A stretch of DNA of 64,000 nucleotides from Streptomyces sp. CB01373 (GTDB lineage Bacteria; Actinomycetota; Actinomycetes; Streptomycetales; Streptomycetaceae). The position numbers were made by a program, and so were the translations under genes. This document shows positions 1 through 8,753 of the stretch, one piece after another. Position 1 is the stretch's first letter. Each line of letters begins with the position of its first letter. The stretch covers positions 124,001 to 188,000 of the forward strand of contig NZ_NNBK01000012.1 of NCBI RefSeq assembly GCF_002803075.1. The letters run 5' to 3'. The notes beneath the pieces were generated by a model that did no database searches, was not told the DNA's origin, and saw nothing but the letters and a program-made list of their open reading frames with translations.

Positions 1-32
1 TGACAACGCGTCCACCGGTGCCACACCGACCG

Positions 33-590
33 CTACAGGCCATCGCGGCGCAACCGAGGCGCCCGCTCCGCCGCGTCGACGACACCCGCCGCCCCGCTCT
101 CGACGCCGTCCGCCAGCTCCCGCGCCCACGCCACCACCCCGGAGGCGTCCATGCCGTACGGAGTCCGCTCCCCGGTGTCCGCGACCCACTCCTCGACGGC
201 TCCCGCTCCGCGCCGCAGCAGCCGGGCGCCGCCGGTGACGTTGCCGCGGGCCGCGTGGGTGAGACCCACCGCGAGCTGGGCAAGGCCACGCCACAGGGCG
301 CGCTCCCCCTGTGGCCCCGACTTCCAGGCGTCCTCGAAGACCTCGTGCGCGTGGAACGGCTTGCCCGCCTCCAGGAGCGCCTGCGCCTCGGCGACCGTCT
401 CCGGCGGAGTGCGCACCACGCCCTCGGGCTGCCGCGGCACCCCGTCGGCGCCGTACGGCAGGGGCCGTCCCAGCCCGTCCCGTGGCCGCGCGCTGCGCGC
501 CCGCCCCTCACCGTCCCGGTCCCGCGCGCCCGCCGGCCCGCCGGAAGAAGTGCCGCCGGAGGATGTGCTGCCCGAGGAAGTGCCGCTCAT
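33..590 (-). CDS. DUF309 domain-containing protein
   Basis: A 185-residue protein. The C-terminal two thirds carry the DUF309 signature, a helical segment with the HAHEVFEDAWK motif (about residues 85-95) followed by RALWRGLAQLAVG; the molecular function of the family is unknown. The first 45 residues are a low-complexity Ser/Gly/Arg stretch. I chose the ATG at 590; the open frame runs further upstream into the tRNA-Pro gene, which cannot be coding. The gene diverges from the tRNA. Its immediate left neighbours lie outside the window. Confidence 0.85.
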   Translation of the reverse strand: MSGTSSGSTSSGGTSSGGPAGARDRDGEGRARSARPRDGLGRPLPYGADGVPRQPEGVVRTPPETVAEAQALLEAGKPFHAHEVFEDAWKSGPQGERALWRGLAQLAVGLTHAARGNVTGGARLLRRGAGAVEEWVADTGERTPYGMDASGVVAWARELADGVESGAAGVVDAAERAPRLRRDGL

Positions 591-691
591 ACGCCGATTG
601 TCCCCGACCACGCTCCCGTTTTCGGCGTGACCCCCGAGGTGCGGTAAAGTGACGTTCGCGCGATCAAGCGGTTCACCGCACGACCGCGCAT

Positions 692-765
<74 letters not shown>

Positions 766-780
766 CTGGAGACAGTCGCA

Positions 781-822
781 GATCAGGGCCGGTTTCGGAG
801 ACATCCGAAACCGGCCCTTGAT
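781..822 (+). terminator. Hairpin downstream of tRNA-Pro
   Basis: A long inverted repeat. GATCAGGGCCGGTTTCGGA pairs with TCCGAAACCGGCCCTTGATC around a GACA loop, giving about 19 pairs with one bulge. There is no strong T tract, as is usual in high-GC actinomycetes. It lies 15 bp after the tRNA and probably ends its transcript, and it also faces the 3' end of the convergent transporter gene. Confidence 0.75.
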
Positions 823-851
823 CATTCCTGGGGACCTGGGCCGAACGGCGC

Positions 852-3128
852 CTACGCCTTCGGCCCGCTGCCCACTGTCTCCGCACCGGGGTCGTCCTGC
901 GGCTCCACGGGCTCCACCACCGAGATGGTGCCCGCGGCGGTCACGACCGGCGGCGTGAGCACCGAGGCGTAGTCGTGCTCGGCGGAGTAGGTGAGGAAGC
1001 TCAGGTGCGCCTCGTAGCGGTCCAGGACGTCGTCGATCACCTGCTGGTGGGACAGGCCCATGAGGTCGTAGCCCTCGGAGCCGGTCTGGGTGAACACCTC
1101 GACCCGGTAGTAGACGTCCGTCTGGCTGGACATGCGTCCGCCGAACATCGGCATCGGGGCCTCGACGGCCTGCACCTGGTAGTGGAAGTCGCGGTGCTCG
1201 GGCATCGCGACCACCAGCGCGTGGCTGGAGATGCCGGTGTGCTCGTCGGGGACCAGGTCCAGCGTGGCCTGGCAGCCCTGCTTCCCGAATTCGCGGACCA
1301 CGTCGGCCAGCGCCGGTTGCACGGTGCGCTCCATGAACTGGGCCACCTGCTTCTTCGAGGGGTAGGAGCGCATCCGCTCCAGCCGCTGGCGCCAGGTGCG
1401 CTCGGGCACGTGGCCGCCGTGCGTCGCCGTCGACTGCCGGCGCAGGACCCGGCCCTCGCGCTCGGCCCGCTCCATGCGCAGGACCTTGGAGAACGAGGCC
1501 ATCACCAGCCAGGCGATGACCGTCACCGGCAGGGCGAAAATGAGCGTCGCGTATTCCATGGTGGTGACCCCGCCGGCCACCAGCATCGCGATGGTCAGCA
1601 CCGCGGTGAGCACTGCCCAGAAGACGCGCAGCCACTTCGCCCCGTCCTGCGACGGGTTGGGGATCGAGGAGGAGAAGTTGGACATCACCATGGCGCCGGA
1701 GTTGGCGCTGGTGAGGTAGAACAGCAATCCGGACAGCGTGCCGAGGCCGATGAGGAAGCCGGCGCCGGGGAACATCCTCAGCAGCGCGTACCAGCCCTCC
1801 TCCGGGCTGTGCATGGCCAGCTGGGCGAACTTCGTGTTCCCGTGCATGACCTGGTACATGGCGCTGTTGCCGAAGATGCTCACGATCAGGAAGTCGCAGA
1901 GCACCGGGGCGGTGATGGCGGCGATGACGAACTCGCGCAGCGTCCGGCCGCGGGAGATACGGGCGAGGAACAGGCCCACGAACGGGCCCCAGGCCAGCCA
2001 GAAGGCCCAGAAGAACAGGGTCCAGCCGGCCATCCACTTGGAGCCCCCGTCCTGGTAGGCGAAGGTCTGCAGGGTTCGGTCCGGCAGCGAGAAGACGAAC
2101 CGGCCGATGTTCTCCACCAGCGCGTTGAGCAGGAACGCCGACTTTCCGGTCACCAGGATGTAGAGCAGCATGGCCGCCGCGCTCCAGATGTTCAGCTCGG
2201 AGATCAGCCGGATCCCCTTGTTCACACCCGAGGTGCAGGCTGCGATGGTCATGATCACGGCCACGACGACCAGCGCGATCTGCAGGGACAGGCCCTCATG
2301 GAGGCCGAACAGCGAGGCGAAGCCGACGTCCAGCAGTACGACGCCGATGCCCATGGAGGTGGCGACGCCGAAGACGGTGCCGACCAGGGTGACGATGTCG
2401 ATCGTGTCGCCGATCCCGCCGCGGACGCGCTTGCCGAGCAGGGGGTACAGGGCGGCCCGGATGGACAGCGGCATGCCCCAGCGGTAGGCGAAGTAGCCCA
2501 TGGCCATGCCGAGCAGCGAGTACATGGACCAGCCGGCCACGCCGTAGTGGAACATGGTCCAGACCACGGCGTCCTGGGCGGCCGCGCCTGTCCGGCCCTC
2601 GCCCGTCGGCGGAGCCATGTACTGGGTGATGGGCCCGGTCACGGAGTAGAACAGCATGTCGATGCCCACGCCGGCGGCGAACAGCATGGCCACCCAGGTG
2701 AAGAGCTTGTACTGCGGCCGGGAGTGGTCGGGACCGAGCCGGACGGAGCCCTCCTTGGACAGCGCGACCCAGAGGACGAACACGATCACCACGGTGACGG
2801 TCAGGACGTAGAACCAGCCGAGGTTCTCCGAGATCCAGGCCACCATGGTCTGCATGGTGCCGGCGGCGTGCGTGGGCACGAGCATCGCCCAGAGGGAGAA
2901 GGCGACGATCACAGCCGAGGCGATGACGAAGACGCGCCAGTTGACCCTGGGGCCGGGCTCCTCGATGAGCTCCGCGGGGGCCTTGCTGAGTTCCTGGCGG
3001 GAGACGGGAGGACGGTTCTCGGCCTCCTGGCCGTGGCGCCGCCGTTCGGTGCCGCCGAGGTGGCGGCGTTCGATGGGGGCCTTCGGCGGCTCGCCCCCGG
3101 GGCGGGACGTGTCTGCGGCTTCGGGCAT
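852..3128 (-). CDS. betT: BCCT family betaine/choline transporter
   Basis: A 758-residue membrane protein of the betaine/carnitine/choline transporter family, expected to take up quaternary ammonium osmolytes such as choline or glycine betaine. A hydrophilic N-terminus of about 60 residues is followed by 12 hydrophobic segments (about 65-545). The family core is visible as FTWVAMLFAAGVGIDMLFY, and the Trp-rich helix as WTLFFWAFWLAWGPFVG. A long soluble C-terminal tail (about 200 residues) is typical of osmotically regulated BetT-type members. The ATG at 3128 is preceded by AGGAGGAGG. The gene looks monocistronic, with a palindrome in its upstream region at 3257. Whether coupling is to protons or sodium, and the exact substrate, cannot be settled here. 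Confidence 0.9.
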   Translation of the reverse strand: MPEAADTSRPGGEPPKAPIERRHLGGTERRRHGQEAENRPPVSRQELSKAPAELIEEPGPRVNWRVFVIASAVIVAFSLWAMLVPTHAAGTMQTMVAWISENLGWFYVLTVTVVIVFVLWVALSKEGSVRLGPDHSRPQYKLFTWVAMLFAAGVGIDMLFYSVTGPITQYMAPPTGEGRTGAAAQDAVVWTMFHYGVAGWSMYSLLGMAMGYFAYRWGMPLSIRAALYPLLGKRVRGGIGDTIDIVTLVGTVFGVATSMGIGVVLLDVGFASLFGLHEGLSLQIALVVVAVIMTIAACTSGVNKGIRLISELNIWSAAAMLLYILVTGKSAFLLNALVENIGRFVFSLPDRTLQTFAYQDGGSKWMAGWTLFFWAFWLAWGPFVGLFLARISRGRTLREFVIAAITAPVLCDFLIVSIFGNSAMYQVMHGNTKFAQLAMHSPEEGWYALLRMFPGAGFLIGLGTLSGLLFYLTSANSGAMVMSNFSSSIPNPSQDGAKWLRVFWAVLTAVLTIAMLVAGGVTTMEYATLIFALPVTVIAWLVMASFSKVLRMERAEREGRVLRRQSTATHGGHVPERTWRQRLERMRSYPSKKQVAQFMERTVQPALADVVREFGKQGCQATLDLVPDEHTGISSHALVVAMPEHRDFHYQVQAVEAPMPMFGGRMSSQTDVYYRVEVFTQTGSEGYDLMGLSHQQVIDDVLDRYEAHLSFLTYSAEHDYASVLTPPVVTAAGTISVVEPVEPQDDPGAETVGSGPKA

Positions 3129-3256
3129 ACGGTCCTCCTCCTGTCGGAGACGAGTTCGGTCGGGCGTCGGCGTGCGCAGACACCTGCGGCCTCGACCCGG
3201 CGGAATGGGGGAGGCCGTGCACAGTGGGCACCCTGTCGTGGGGCCTGTCCATTAAT

Positions 3257-3271
3257 GTTAGAGCGCCTAAC
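3257..3271. promoter_or_regulatory. Palindrome upstream of betT
   Basis: GTTAGAGCGCCTAAC has 5-bp perfect arms (GTTAG/CTAAC), extended imperfectly to TTGTTAG...CTAACAT, inside an AT-rich island. The surrounding 3129-3441 intergenic region is otherwise GC-rich and holds no gene I can support. The symmetry and position, about 130 bp before the betT ATG, suggest a repressor operator (MarR-, GbsR- or TetR-like). No matching regulator gene lies next to it. Confidence 0.45.
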
Positions 3272-3441
3272 AAATTGATCTCCGTGAACCGCTTCGGGTT
3301 CGGCGGAGGTCTCAGATGCGCGTCCCACCTGGGCTTTCGTGGTGCCGATCGGCTTAGTGTCCGGCGGGCGGGGTGTGCCTTTTCTCACCGTAAAGCCGTC
3401 TTCGCGGGCCCCCGCCACGGGACCCGCCGTTCCCCGGCGCG

Positions 3442-5538
3442 TCAGCCGGCGGGCAGTGGCTGTTCGGTCCAGATGGTCTTGCCGTGGTGGGTGTAGCGGC
3501 TTCCCCAGCGCTGCGACAACTGGGCGATCAGGAACAGTCCGCGGCCGCCTTCGTCGGTCAGCCGGGCCCGGCGCAGCCTGGGCTGGGTCTGGCTCGGGTC
3601 GGAGACCTCGCAGATCAGTACCTGGTCCTTGATCAGCCGCAGGCCCACGGGGCCGCCCGCGTACCGGATGGAGTTGGTCACCAGCTCACTGGCGATCAGC
3701 TCGGTGGTGAACGCGAGGTCCTGCAGCTGCCAGGTTTCCAGCTGTGCCGTCACCATCTCCCGGGCCCGGCCCACCGCCTCCGGATCGGCCGGGAGCTCCC
3801 AGGTCGCGGTGCGGTCCGAGGGCAGGACGTGCAGCCGGGCCATCAGCAGGGCCACGTCATGGTCGGGCGCCTCGGGCAGCAGATGCCGCAGCACGGTGCG
3901 CCCGGTCTCCGCCGGTGGCCGGTCCTCCTGCACGGCGGCGTCCACCTGCTCGCGGAGTTGCCACAGCCGCTTTTCGGCGCCGTCCCCGCCGTTCGCCAGC
4001 AGCTTGCCGGTGCAGAAGGCGAGCAGCGCACCCGGCTCCATCGTCAACTCCGCCGGTTCGAAGAGCAGACCGCCCACCCCGAGCGGCGGCCCTGGCCTGA
4101 CCGCCGCGAAGTCGGCCCCCGGCCGCCCGGGGACGGACAGCACCGGCGGCGGGTGGCCGGCACTGGCGATCGTGCACACCCCGATGGTCGGGTCGTACAC
4201 CGCGTACACACATGTGGACCCCAGGACGGTGCCCTGCCCGCGATCCGACCCCGGAGAGGTGGCCTCCGCCGCCGACAGCCGGACGACCAGGTCGTCGAGG
4301 TGGGCCAGCAGTTCCTCGGGCGGCAGGTCCATGTCGGAGAGGGTCTGCACCGCCGTCCGCAGCCGTCCCATCGCGGCGGCTGCCTCCACGCCGTGCCCCG
4401 TCACGTCGCCGACGACGAAGGCGACCCGGCAGGAGGACAGCGGGATCACGTCGAACCAGGTCCCGCCGATCCCCGTCGTGGTGCCGGCCGGTACGTAGGA
4501 GCCGGCCGTGTCCGCCGCGCTCACCTCGACGACCGCCTGCGGCAGCAGACTGCGCTGCAGGGCCTCCGCGGTACGGTGCTCGCGAGCGTATCGCCGTGCG
4601 TTGTCCAGGCTGATCGCGGCCCGGGAGCCGATCCGCGAGCTCAGCTCCACGTCGTCCTGGTCGAAACGGGTCCGGTCACCGCAGCGCCACAGCACCACTG
4701 CTCCCAGCAGCAGCCCGCGGGCCCGCAGCGGCATCAGCAACAGGGAGTTCGCGGCGTCGGGCAGTACCCGGCGGCGGCCCTCGGTGTCGTCCGCCAGCGC
4801 GATCCGCAGCTCGGACAGGTCCGGCACGGCCGGCGCGGAGCCACGGTAGACGAACTCCTTCTCCGGCTCCCGGGCTCGGAGCGAGGCCCCGACCGGGAGC
4901 AGTTCGGCCGGCCAGGCGCCGCTCCGGGCGGCCACCGCGACCCGCCGCAGCGGAGCCCCGAGCGAGTAATCACCGGGCTCCTCGCCCACCAGGGCCGCCT
5001 CCGCGAGATCCACCGCCGCCAGATCGGCGTACTCCGGCACCAGCACCCTGGCGAGCCCCTCGGCGGTACGGACGATGTCCAGCGAACCCAGCAGCAGCTT
5101 CTCCGCCCCGTGGAGGAGAGCCAGTCCGCGCTCCGCCTGCTCCCGGTTCGCGGCCGTCGTCACCGGTCCCGCCCAGATCAGGAAGAGAACTTGGGGACCG
5201 CCGTTCAGTGGCAGCACCTCCAGCCGGACCTCCACGGCCCGGCCGCCGCGGTGGCGCAGCGTCGCCGGGCCGTCGGGAGGAAGCAGTCCCTCGCAGGGTT
5301 CGGCGAGCAGGTCGGCGAAGGGCTTGCCGATCAGCTCTCCGACCCTCGCGCCGAGCAGTTCCTCGGCTGCGGGCGTGCACGCCCGCATGGTCCCGTGGTC
5401 GTCAAGCACCATTGCCGCTCCGTCGCTCGGCAGTCGCCCGGCGACGTCGGACGCAGGGTTCGCACTCGTCTGTCTCACCCCCGGGGGCGTAGTGGTGGCC
5501 TGCCCTCCATTCAACTCGCCTGTACGGGTCACCGGCAT
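3442..5538 (-). CDS. SpoIIE-family serine phosphatase with PAS, GAF and HATPase domains
   Basis: A 698-residue regulatory phosphatase of the type that acts on anti-sigma-factor antagonists in partner-switching networks. In order: a PAS-like segment (about 15-115), a GAF-like segment (about 130-290), a PP2C/SpoIIE domain (about 320-520, with GGTWFDV, VGDVTGHG and DHDVALLMARL) and a C-terminal RsbW-like histidine-kinase ATPase domain (about 550-690, with the N-box-like ELVTNSIRYA and DEGGRGLFLI). One protein therefore appears to hold both a phosphatase and an anti-sigma-kinase-like module, a common Streptomyces architecture. I chose the ATG at 5538; the open frame continues upstream but there runs antisense to the Nudix remnant. 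The cognate sigma factor is not in the window. Confidence 0.9.
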   Translation of the reverse strand: MPVTRTGELNGGQATTTPPGVRQTSANPASDVAGRLPSDGAAMVLDDHGTMRACTPAAEELLGARVGELIGKPFADLLAEPCEGLLPPDGPATLRHRGGRAVEVRLEVLPLNGGPQVLFLIWAGPVTTAANREQAERGLALLHGAEKLLLGSLDIVRTAEGLARVLVPEYADLAAVDLAEAALVGEEPGDYSLGAPLRRVAVAARSGAWPAELLPVGASLRAREPEKEFVYRGSAPAVPDLSELRIALADDTEGRRRVLPDAANSLLLMPLRARGLLLGAVVLWRCGDRTRFDQDDVELSSRIGSRAAISLDNARRYAREHRTAEALQRSLLPQAVVEVSAADTAGSYVPAGTTTGIGGTWFDVIPLSSCRVAFVVGDVTGHGVEAAAAMGRLRTAVQTLSDMDLPPEELLAHLDDLVVRLSAAEATSPGSDRGQGTVLGSTCVYAVYDPTIGVCTIASAGHPPPVLSVPGRPGADFAAVRPGPPLGVGGLLFEPAELTMEPGALLAFCTGKLLANGGDGAEKRLWQLREQVDAAVQEDRPPAETGRTVLRHLLPEAPDHDVALLMARLHVLPSDRTATWELPADPEAVGRAREMVTAQLETWQLQDLAFTTELIASELVTNSIRYAGGPVGLRLIKDQVLICEVSDPSQTQPRLRRARLTDEGGRGLFLIAQLSQRWGSRYTHHGKTIWTEQPLPAG

Positions 5539-5592
5539 CCCGGGGAACGAGAGCCTCGCGCCCTTCAGGCAGCCCCTTTGATCCACTGGGCG

Positions 5593-5967
5593 ATGCCCGG
5601 CGGCGGGATGGAACCGGGCGAGACACCGCTGCAGGCCGTCGAACGCGAGTTGCGCGAAGAGACCGGGTGGACCGACATCGAGTTGGACGGCACCCTGCTG
5701 TGCCTCTGGGAGCACGACTTCACCCGGGCCGGCGTTCCCGTTCGCCAGCACGAGCACGTCTTTCTCGCGCACGGCCCCCGCCGGGACCCGGTCGGTGATC
5801 TCGCCGCCGCGCATGCCGCGGACAAGATCCTCCGGTGGCGCTGGTGGTCGCCGGAGGAACTGTCCGGTGACACCGAGCCGCTGTGGCCGCCCCAACTGCC
5901 CGCACTGCTTGCCGACGTCCGCGGGCGTGGGGTGCCGGTCCGACCGGTCGATCTCGGCTACGTCTGA
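5593..5967 (+). pseudogene. Nudix hydrolase, N-terminally truncated
   Basis: The frame encodes a complete Nudix box: GGGMEPGETPLQAVERELRE then ETGW, matching GX5EX7REUXEEXGU. The C-terminal part of the fold follows, including LRWRWWSPEEL. The first one or two beta strands that normally precede the box (about 25-40 residues) are missing; upstream sequence in this frame is not Nudix-like and merges into the start of the divergent phosphatase gene. The only local start is the ATG at 5593, inside the motif region, giving 124 residues. I read this as a 5'-deleted remnant. A short functional Nudix protein is less likely. Confidence 0.6.
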
Positions 5968-6013
5968 TGCCGACGGGACGTGGTCTCCGCCCGCAACCCG
6001 TGGCGGCGGCCCT

Positions 6014-6835
6014 TCACGACCTCACCAGCAGTTCGAAGTCGAAGGTGTAGCGGGACGCGCGGTAGACGTGGTGGGCGTACTCGACCGCTCGGCCCGTGTC
6101 GTCGTAGGCCGTGCGGTGCATGGTGAGCAGGGCGGCGCCCGGGTGTTCGTCGAGGAGGAGGGCCTCCTCGGTGGTTGCCGTGCGGGCGCCGATGGTCTGG
6201 CGGGCGCTGTGCAGGGTGATGCCCGCCGAGCGCATCACGCGGTACAGGCCCGTCGACTCCAGCCGGGCGGTGGCCGGTTCGAGCAGGCCCGCCGGCAGGT
6301 GGTTGCACAGGTACGCCACCGGCCGGCCGTGCGTGAACCGCAGCCGTTCCAGCGCCGTCACCTCGGCGCCCTCCGCGAGACCGAGCGCCGCGGCCACCTC
6401 GGCGGTCGCGGGCACCCGCTCGTTGCGCAGTACGCGCGTGGTGGGGGCCTGCCCGGCCGTCTCCAGGTCGTCGTAGAGGCTGCTCAGCTCCAGGGGGCGT
6501 TTGACCCGGCTGTGCACCACCTGGGTGCCCACCCCGCGCCGCCGCACCAGCAGGCCCTTGTCGACCAGGGACTGGATGGCCTGACGGACCGTGGGGCGGG
6601 ACAGGCCCAGGCGCGTGGACAGGTCGATCTCGTTGCCGAGGAGGTTCCCCGGGATGAGGAGCCCGCGTTCGATCGCGGCCTCCAACTGCTGGGCGAACTG
6701 GTGGTACAGCGGCACCGGACTGCCCCGGTCCAGGGCGAAGTCCAGGGAATCGAGCGCGCAGACGGTCCCGGGACGGGACCGGTCACCGGTCGTCGCCACG
6801 GCGTCACCCCCTTCGGGTCGGGTCTGCTGGGACAC
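6014..6835 (-). CDS. GntR/HutC-family regulator of the inositol genes
   Basis: A 273-residue repressor-type protein. The N-terminal winged HTH (about 40-105) contains STRLGLSRPTVRQAIQSL. The C-terminal UTRA-type effector domain ends with FDFELLVRS. It sits 27 bp after iolD on the same strand, so it is probably the last gene of the leftward iol operon and autoregulated with it. Location and family make it the likely inositol-responsive regulator of both iol operons; the proposed operator is the inverted repeat at 11708-11761. The ATG at 6835 was taken; a downstream GTG is an alternative. Confidence 0.88.
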   Translation of the reverse strand: MSQQTRPEGGDAVATTGDRSRPGTVCALDSLDFALDRGSPVPLYHQFAQQLEAAIERGLLIPGNLLGNEIDLSTRLGLSRPTVRQAIQSLVDKGLLVRRRGVGTQVVHSRVKRPLELSSLYDDLETAGQAPTTRVLRNERVPATAEVAAALGLAEGAEVTALERLRFTHGRPVAYLCNHLPAGLLEPATARLESTGLYRVMRSAGITLHSARQTIGARTATTEEALLLDEHPGAALLTMHRTAYDDTGRAVEYAHHVYRASRYTFDFELLVRS

Positions 6836-6862
6836 GGGCGCGTGCGGCCCTGGCCGGGACGG

Positions 6863-8746
6863 TCACAGATGATGGCGGCGGGCGGCCGCCTCGCGGTCGT
6901 AGCGGGCGCGGGCCCGGACGGCGGGCTCGCGCGCGGCCACCTCGGCCACCGGCACGTCCCACCAGGCCTCGGCCGGGGGAGCGGCCGGGGCGGGACGCTC
7001 GACGTCGGTCTCGACGTAGACGCACGTCGGGCGGTCGGAGGCGCGGGCCGCGCCGAGTGCCCCGCGCAGTTCGCCGACCGTCTTGGCGCGCAGCACCTCC
7101 ATGCCGAGGCTGGCGGCGTTGGCGGCGAGGTCCACGGGGAGGGGAGCCCCGGTGAAGGAGCCGTCGGCGGCGCGGTAGCGGTAGGCGGTGCCGTAGCGTT
7201 CGGCGCCCACCGACTCCGACAGCCCGCCGATGGAGGCGTACCCGTGGTTCTGCACCAGCACCACGTTCACGGGCAGGCCCTCCTGGACGGCGGTGACGAT
7301 CTCCGTCGGCATCATCAGATAGGTGCCGTCGCCGACCAGCGCCCACACCGGAGTGTCGGGCGCGGCCTGCTGCACGCCGATCGCGGCCGGGATCTCGTAG
7401 CCCATGCAGGAGTAGCCGTACTCCAGGTGGTACTGGCGCGGAGAGCGGGCCCGCCACAGTTTGTGCAGGTCACCCGGGAGGGAGCCGGCCGCGTTGATCA
7501 CCACGTCGTCGTCGCCCACGACCGCGTCCAGGGCGCCCAGCACCTGGCTCTGGGTAGGCACGGCACTGTCGTCCTCGGCGCCGAACGCCGCCTCGACGAC
7601 CCGCTCCCAGCGCTTCTTGCCGGCGCGGTACCCGGCCTCGTACGCGGCGTCCACCCGGTGTCCGGCCAGTGCCTCCGTGAGCGCCGTGAGACCGGTGCGC
7701 GCGTCGCAGACGAGGGTGGTGGCCGCCAGCTTGTGGGCGTCGAACGCGGTCACGTTGAGGTTGACGAAACGGACCTCGGGGTTCTGGAAGAGCGTCCCGG
7801 AGGCCGTGGTGAAGTCGGTGTAGCGGGTGCCGACGCCGATGACGAGGTCCGCGGTGCGGGCCAGGTCGTCACTGACGGCCGTGCCGGTGTGGCCGATGCC
7901 GCCGAGGTCGGCCGGGTGGTCGTGGCGCAGCGAGCCCTTGCCCGCCTGGGTGGAGGCGACCGGGATGCCGGTGGCGTCGGCGAACGCCTTCAGCGCGTCC
8001 TCGGCCCCGCTGTGGTGGACGCCGCCGCCCGCGACGACCAGCGGGCGCCGGGCGGAGCGCACGGCCCGTACGGCGTCGGCGAATTCGGCCGGGTCCGGGG
8101 CCGGACGCCGGACCCGCCACACCCGCTCGGCGAAGAACTCCTCGGGCCAGTCGAAGGCCTCCGCCTGCACGTCCTGCGGCAGGGCGAGGGTGACCGCCCC
8201 GGTCTCGGCCGGGTCGGTGAGCACCCGCATGGCGTTCAGGGCGGAGGGGATCAGGGCCTCGGGCCGGGTGATCCGGTCGAACCAGCGGGAGACCGGGCGC
8301 AGGGTGTCGTTGACCGACACGTCCGCCTCGACGGGGTGCTCCAGCTGCTGGAGCAGCGGGTCGGCGGCGTGCGAGGCGAAGTAGTCGCCGGGGAGCAGGA
8401 GCACCGGGAGGCGGTTGACCGTGGCCAGGGCCGCACCCGTGACGAGGTTGGTGGCGCCGGGGCCGATGGACGTCGTGACCGCCTGGGTCGACAGCCGGCC
8501 GCGCTGCCGGGCGTACCCGACCGCCGCGTGCACCATGGCCTGCTCGTTGCGGCCCTGGTGGTACGGCATGACGTCCTCGCCGGCCTCCATCAGCGCCTGC
8601 CCGAGGCCGGCCACGTTGCCGTGGCCGAAGATGCCCCAGGTGCCGGCGATCAGCCGGTGCCGTACGCCGTCCCGCTCGGTGTACTGGGCGGCGAGGAACC
8701 GCACCAGCGCCTGGGCCGCGGTGAGGCGGATCGTGGAATGGCTCAT
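6863..8746 (-). CDS. iolD: 3D-(3,5/4)-trihydroxycyclohexane-1,2-dione hydrolase
   Basis: A 627-residue thiamine-diphosphate enzyme that opens the ring of trihydroxycyclohexane-dione to 5-deoxyglucuronate in myo-inositol catabolism. The ThDP fold appears as an N-terminal PYR region with a VGYARQRGR segment and SIGPGATNLVTGA, a central domain (TAGKGSLRHDHP) and the C-terminal cofactor-binding motif GDGTYLMMPTEIVTAVQEG ending NHGYASIGGL. Length is normal for IolD. The ATG at 8746 lies 7 bp after iolB, indicating one transcript with iolC-aldolase-iolB. Confidence 0.96.
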   Translation of the reverse strand: MSHSTIRLTAAQALVRFLAAQYTERDGVRHRLIAGTWGIFGHGNVAGLGQALMEAGEDVMPYHQGRNEQAMVHAAVGYARQRGRLSTQAVTTSIGPGATNLVTGAALATVNRLPVLLLPGDYFASHAADPLLQQLEHPVEADVSVNDTLRPVSRWFDRITRPEALIPSALNAMRVLTDPAETGAVTLALPQDVQAEAFDWPEEFFAERVWRVRRPAPDPAEFADAVRAVRSARRPLVVAGGGVHHSGAEDALKAFADATGIPVASTQAGKGSLRHDHPADLGGIGHTGTAVSDDLARTADLVIGVGTRYTDFTTASGTLFQNPEVRFVNLNVTAFDAHKLAATTLVCDARTGLTALTEALAGHRVDAAYEAGYRAGKKRWERVVEAAFGAEDDSAVPTQSQVLGALDAVVGDDDVVINAAGSLPGDLHKLWRARSPRQYHLEYGYSCMGYEIPAAIGVQQAAPDTPVWALVGDGTYLMMPTEIVTAVQEGLPVNVVLVQNHGYASIGGLSESVGAERYGTAYRYRAADGSFTGAPLPVDLAANAASLGMEVLRAKTVGELRGALGAARASDRPTCVYVETDVERPAPAAPPAEAWWDVPVAEVAAREPAVRARARYDREAAARRHHL

Positions 8747-8753
8747 CGTGACC

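Noticed and set aside
975..3278. Long plus-strand open frame of 767 codons opposite the BCCT transporter
   Set aside because: It is His/Gly/Arg-rich with no domain and is a high-GC shadow of betT. The same applies to long frames opposite the SpoIIE gene, iolD, the catabolic operon, NhaA and the NRPS.
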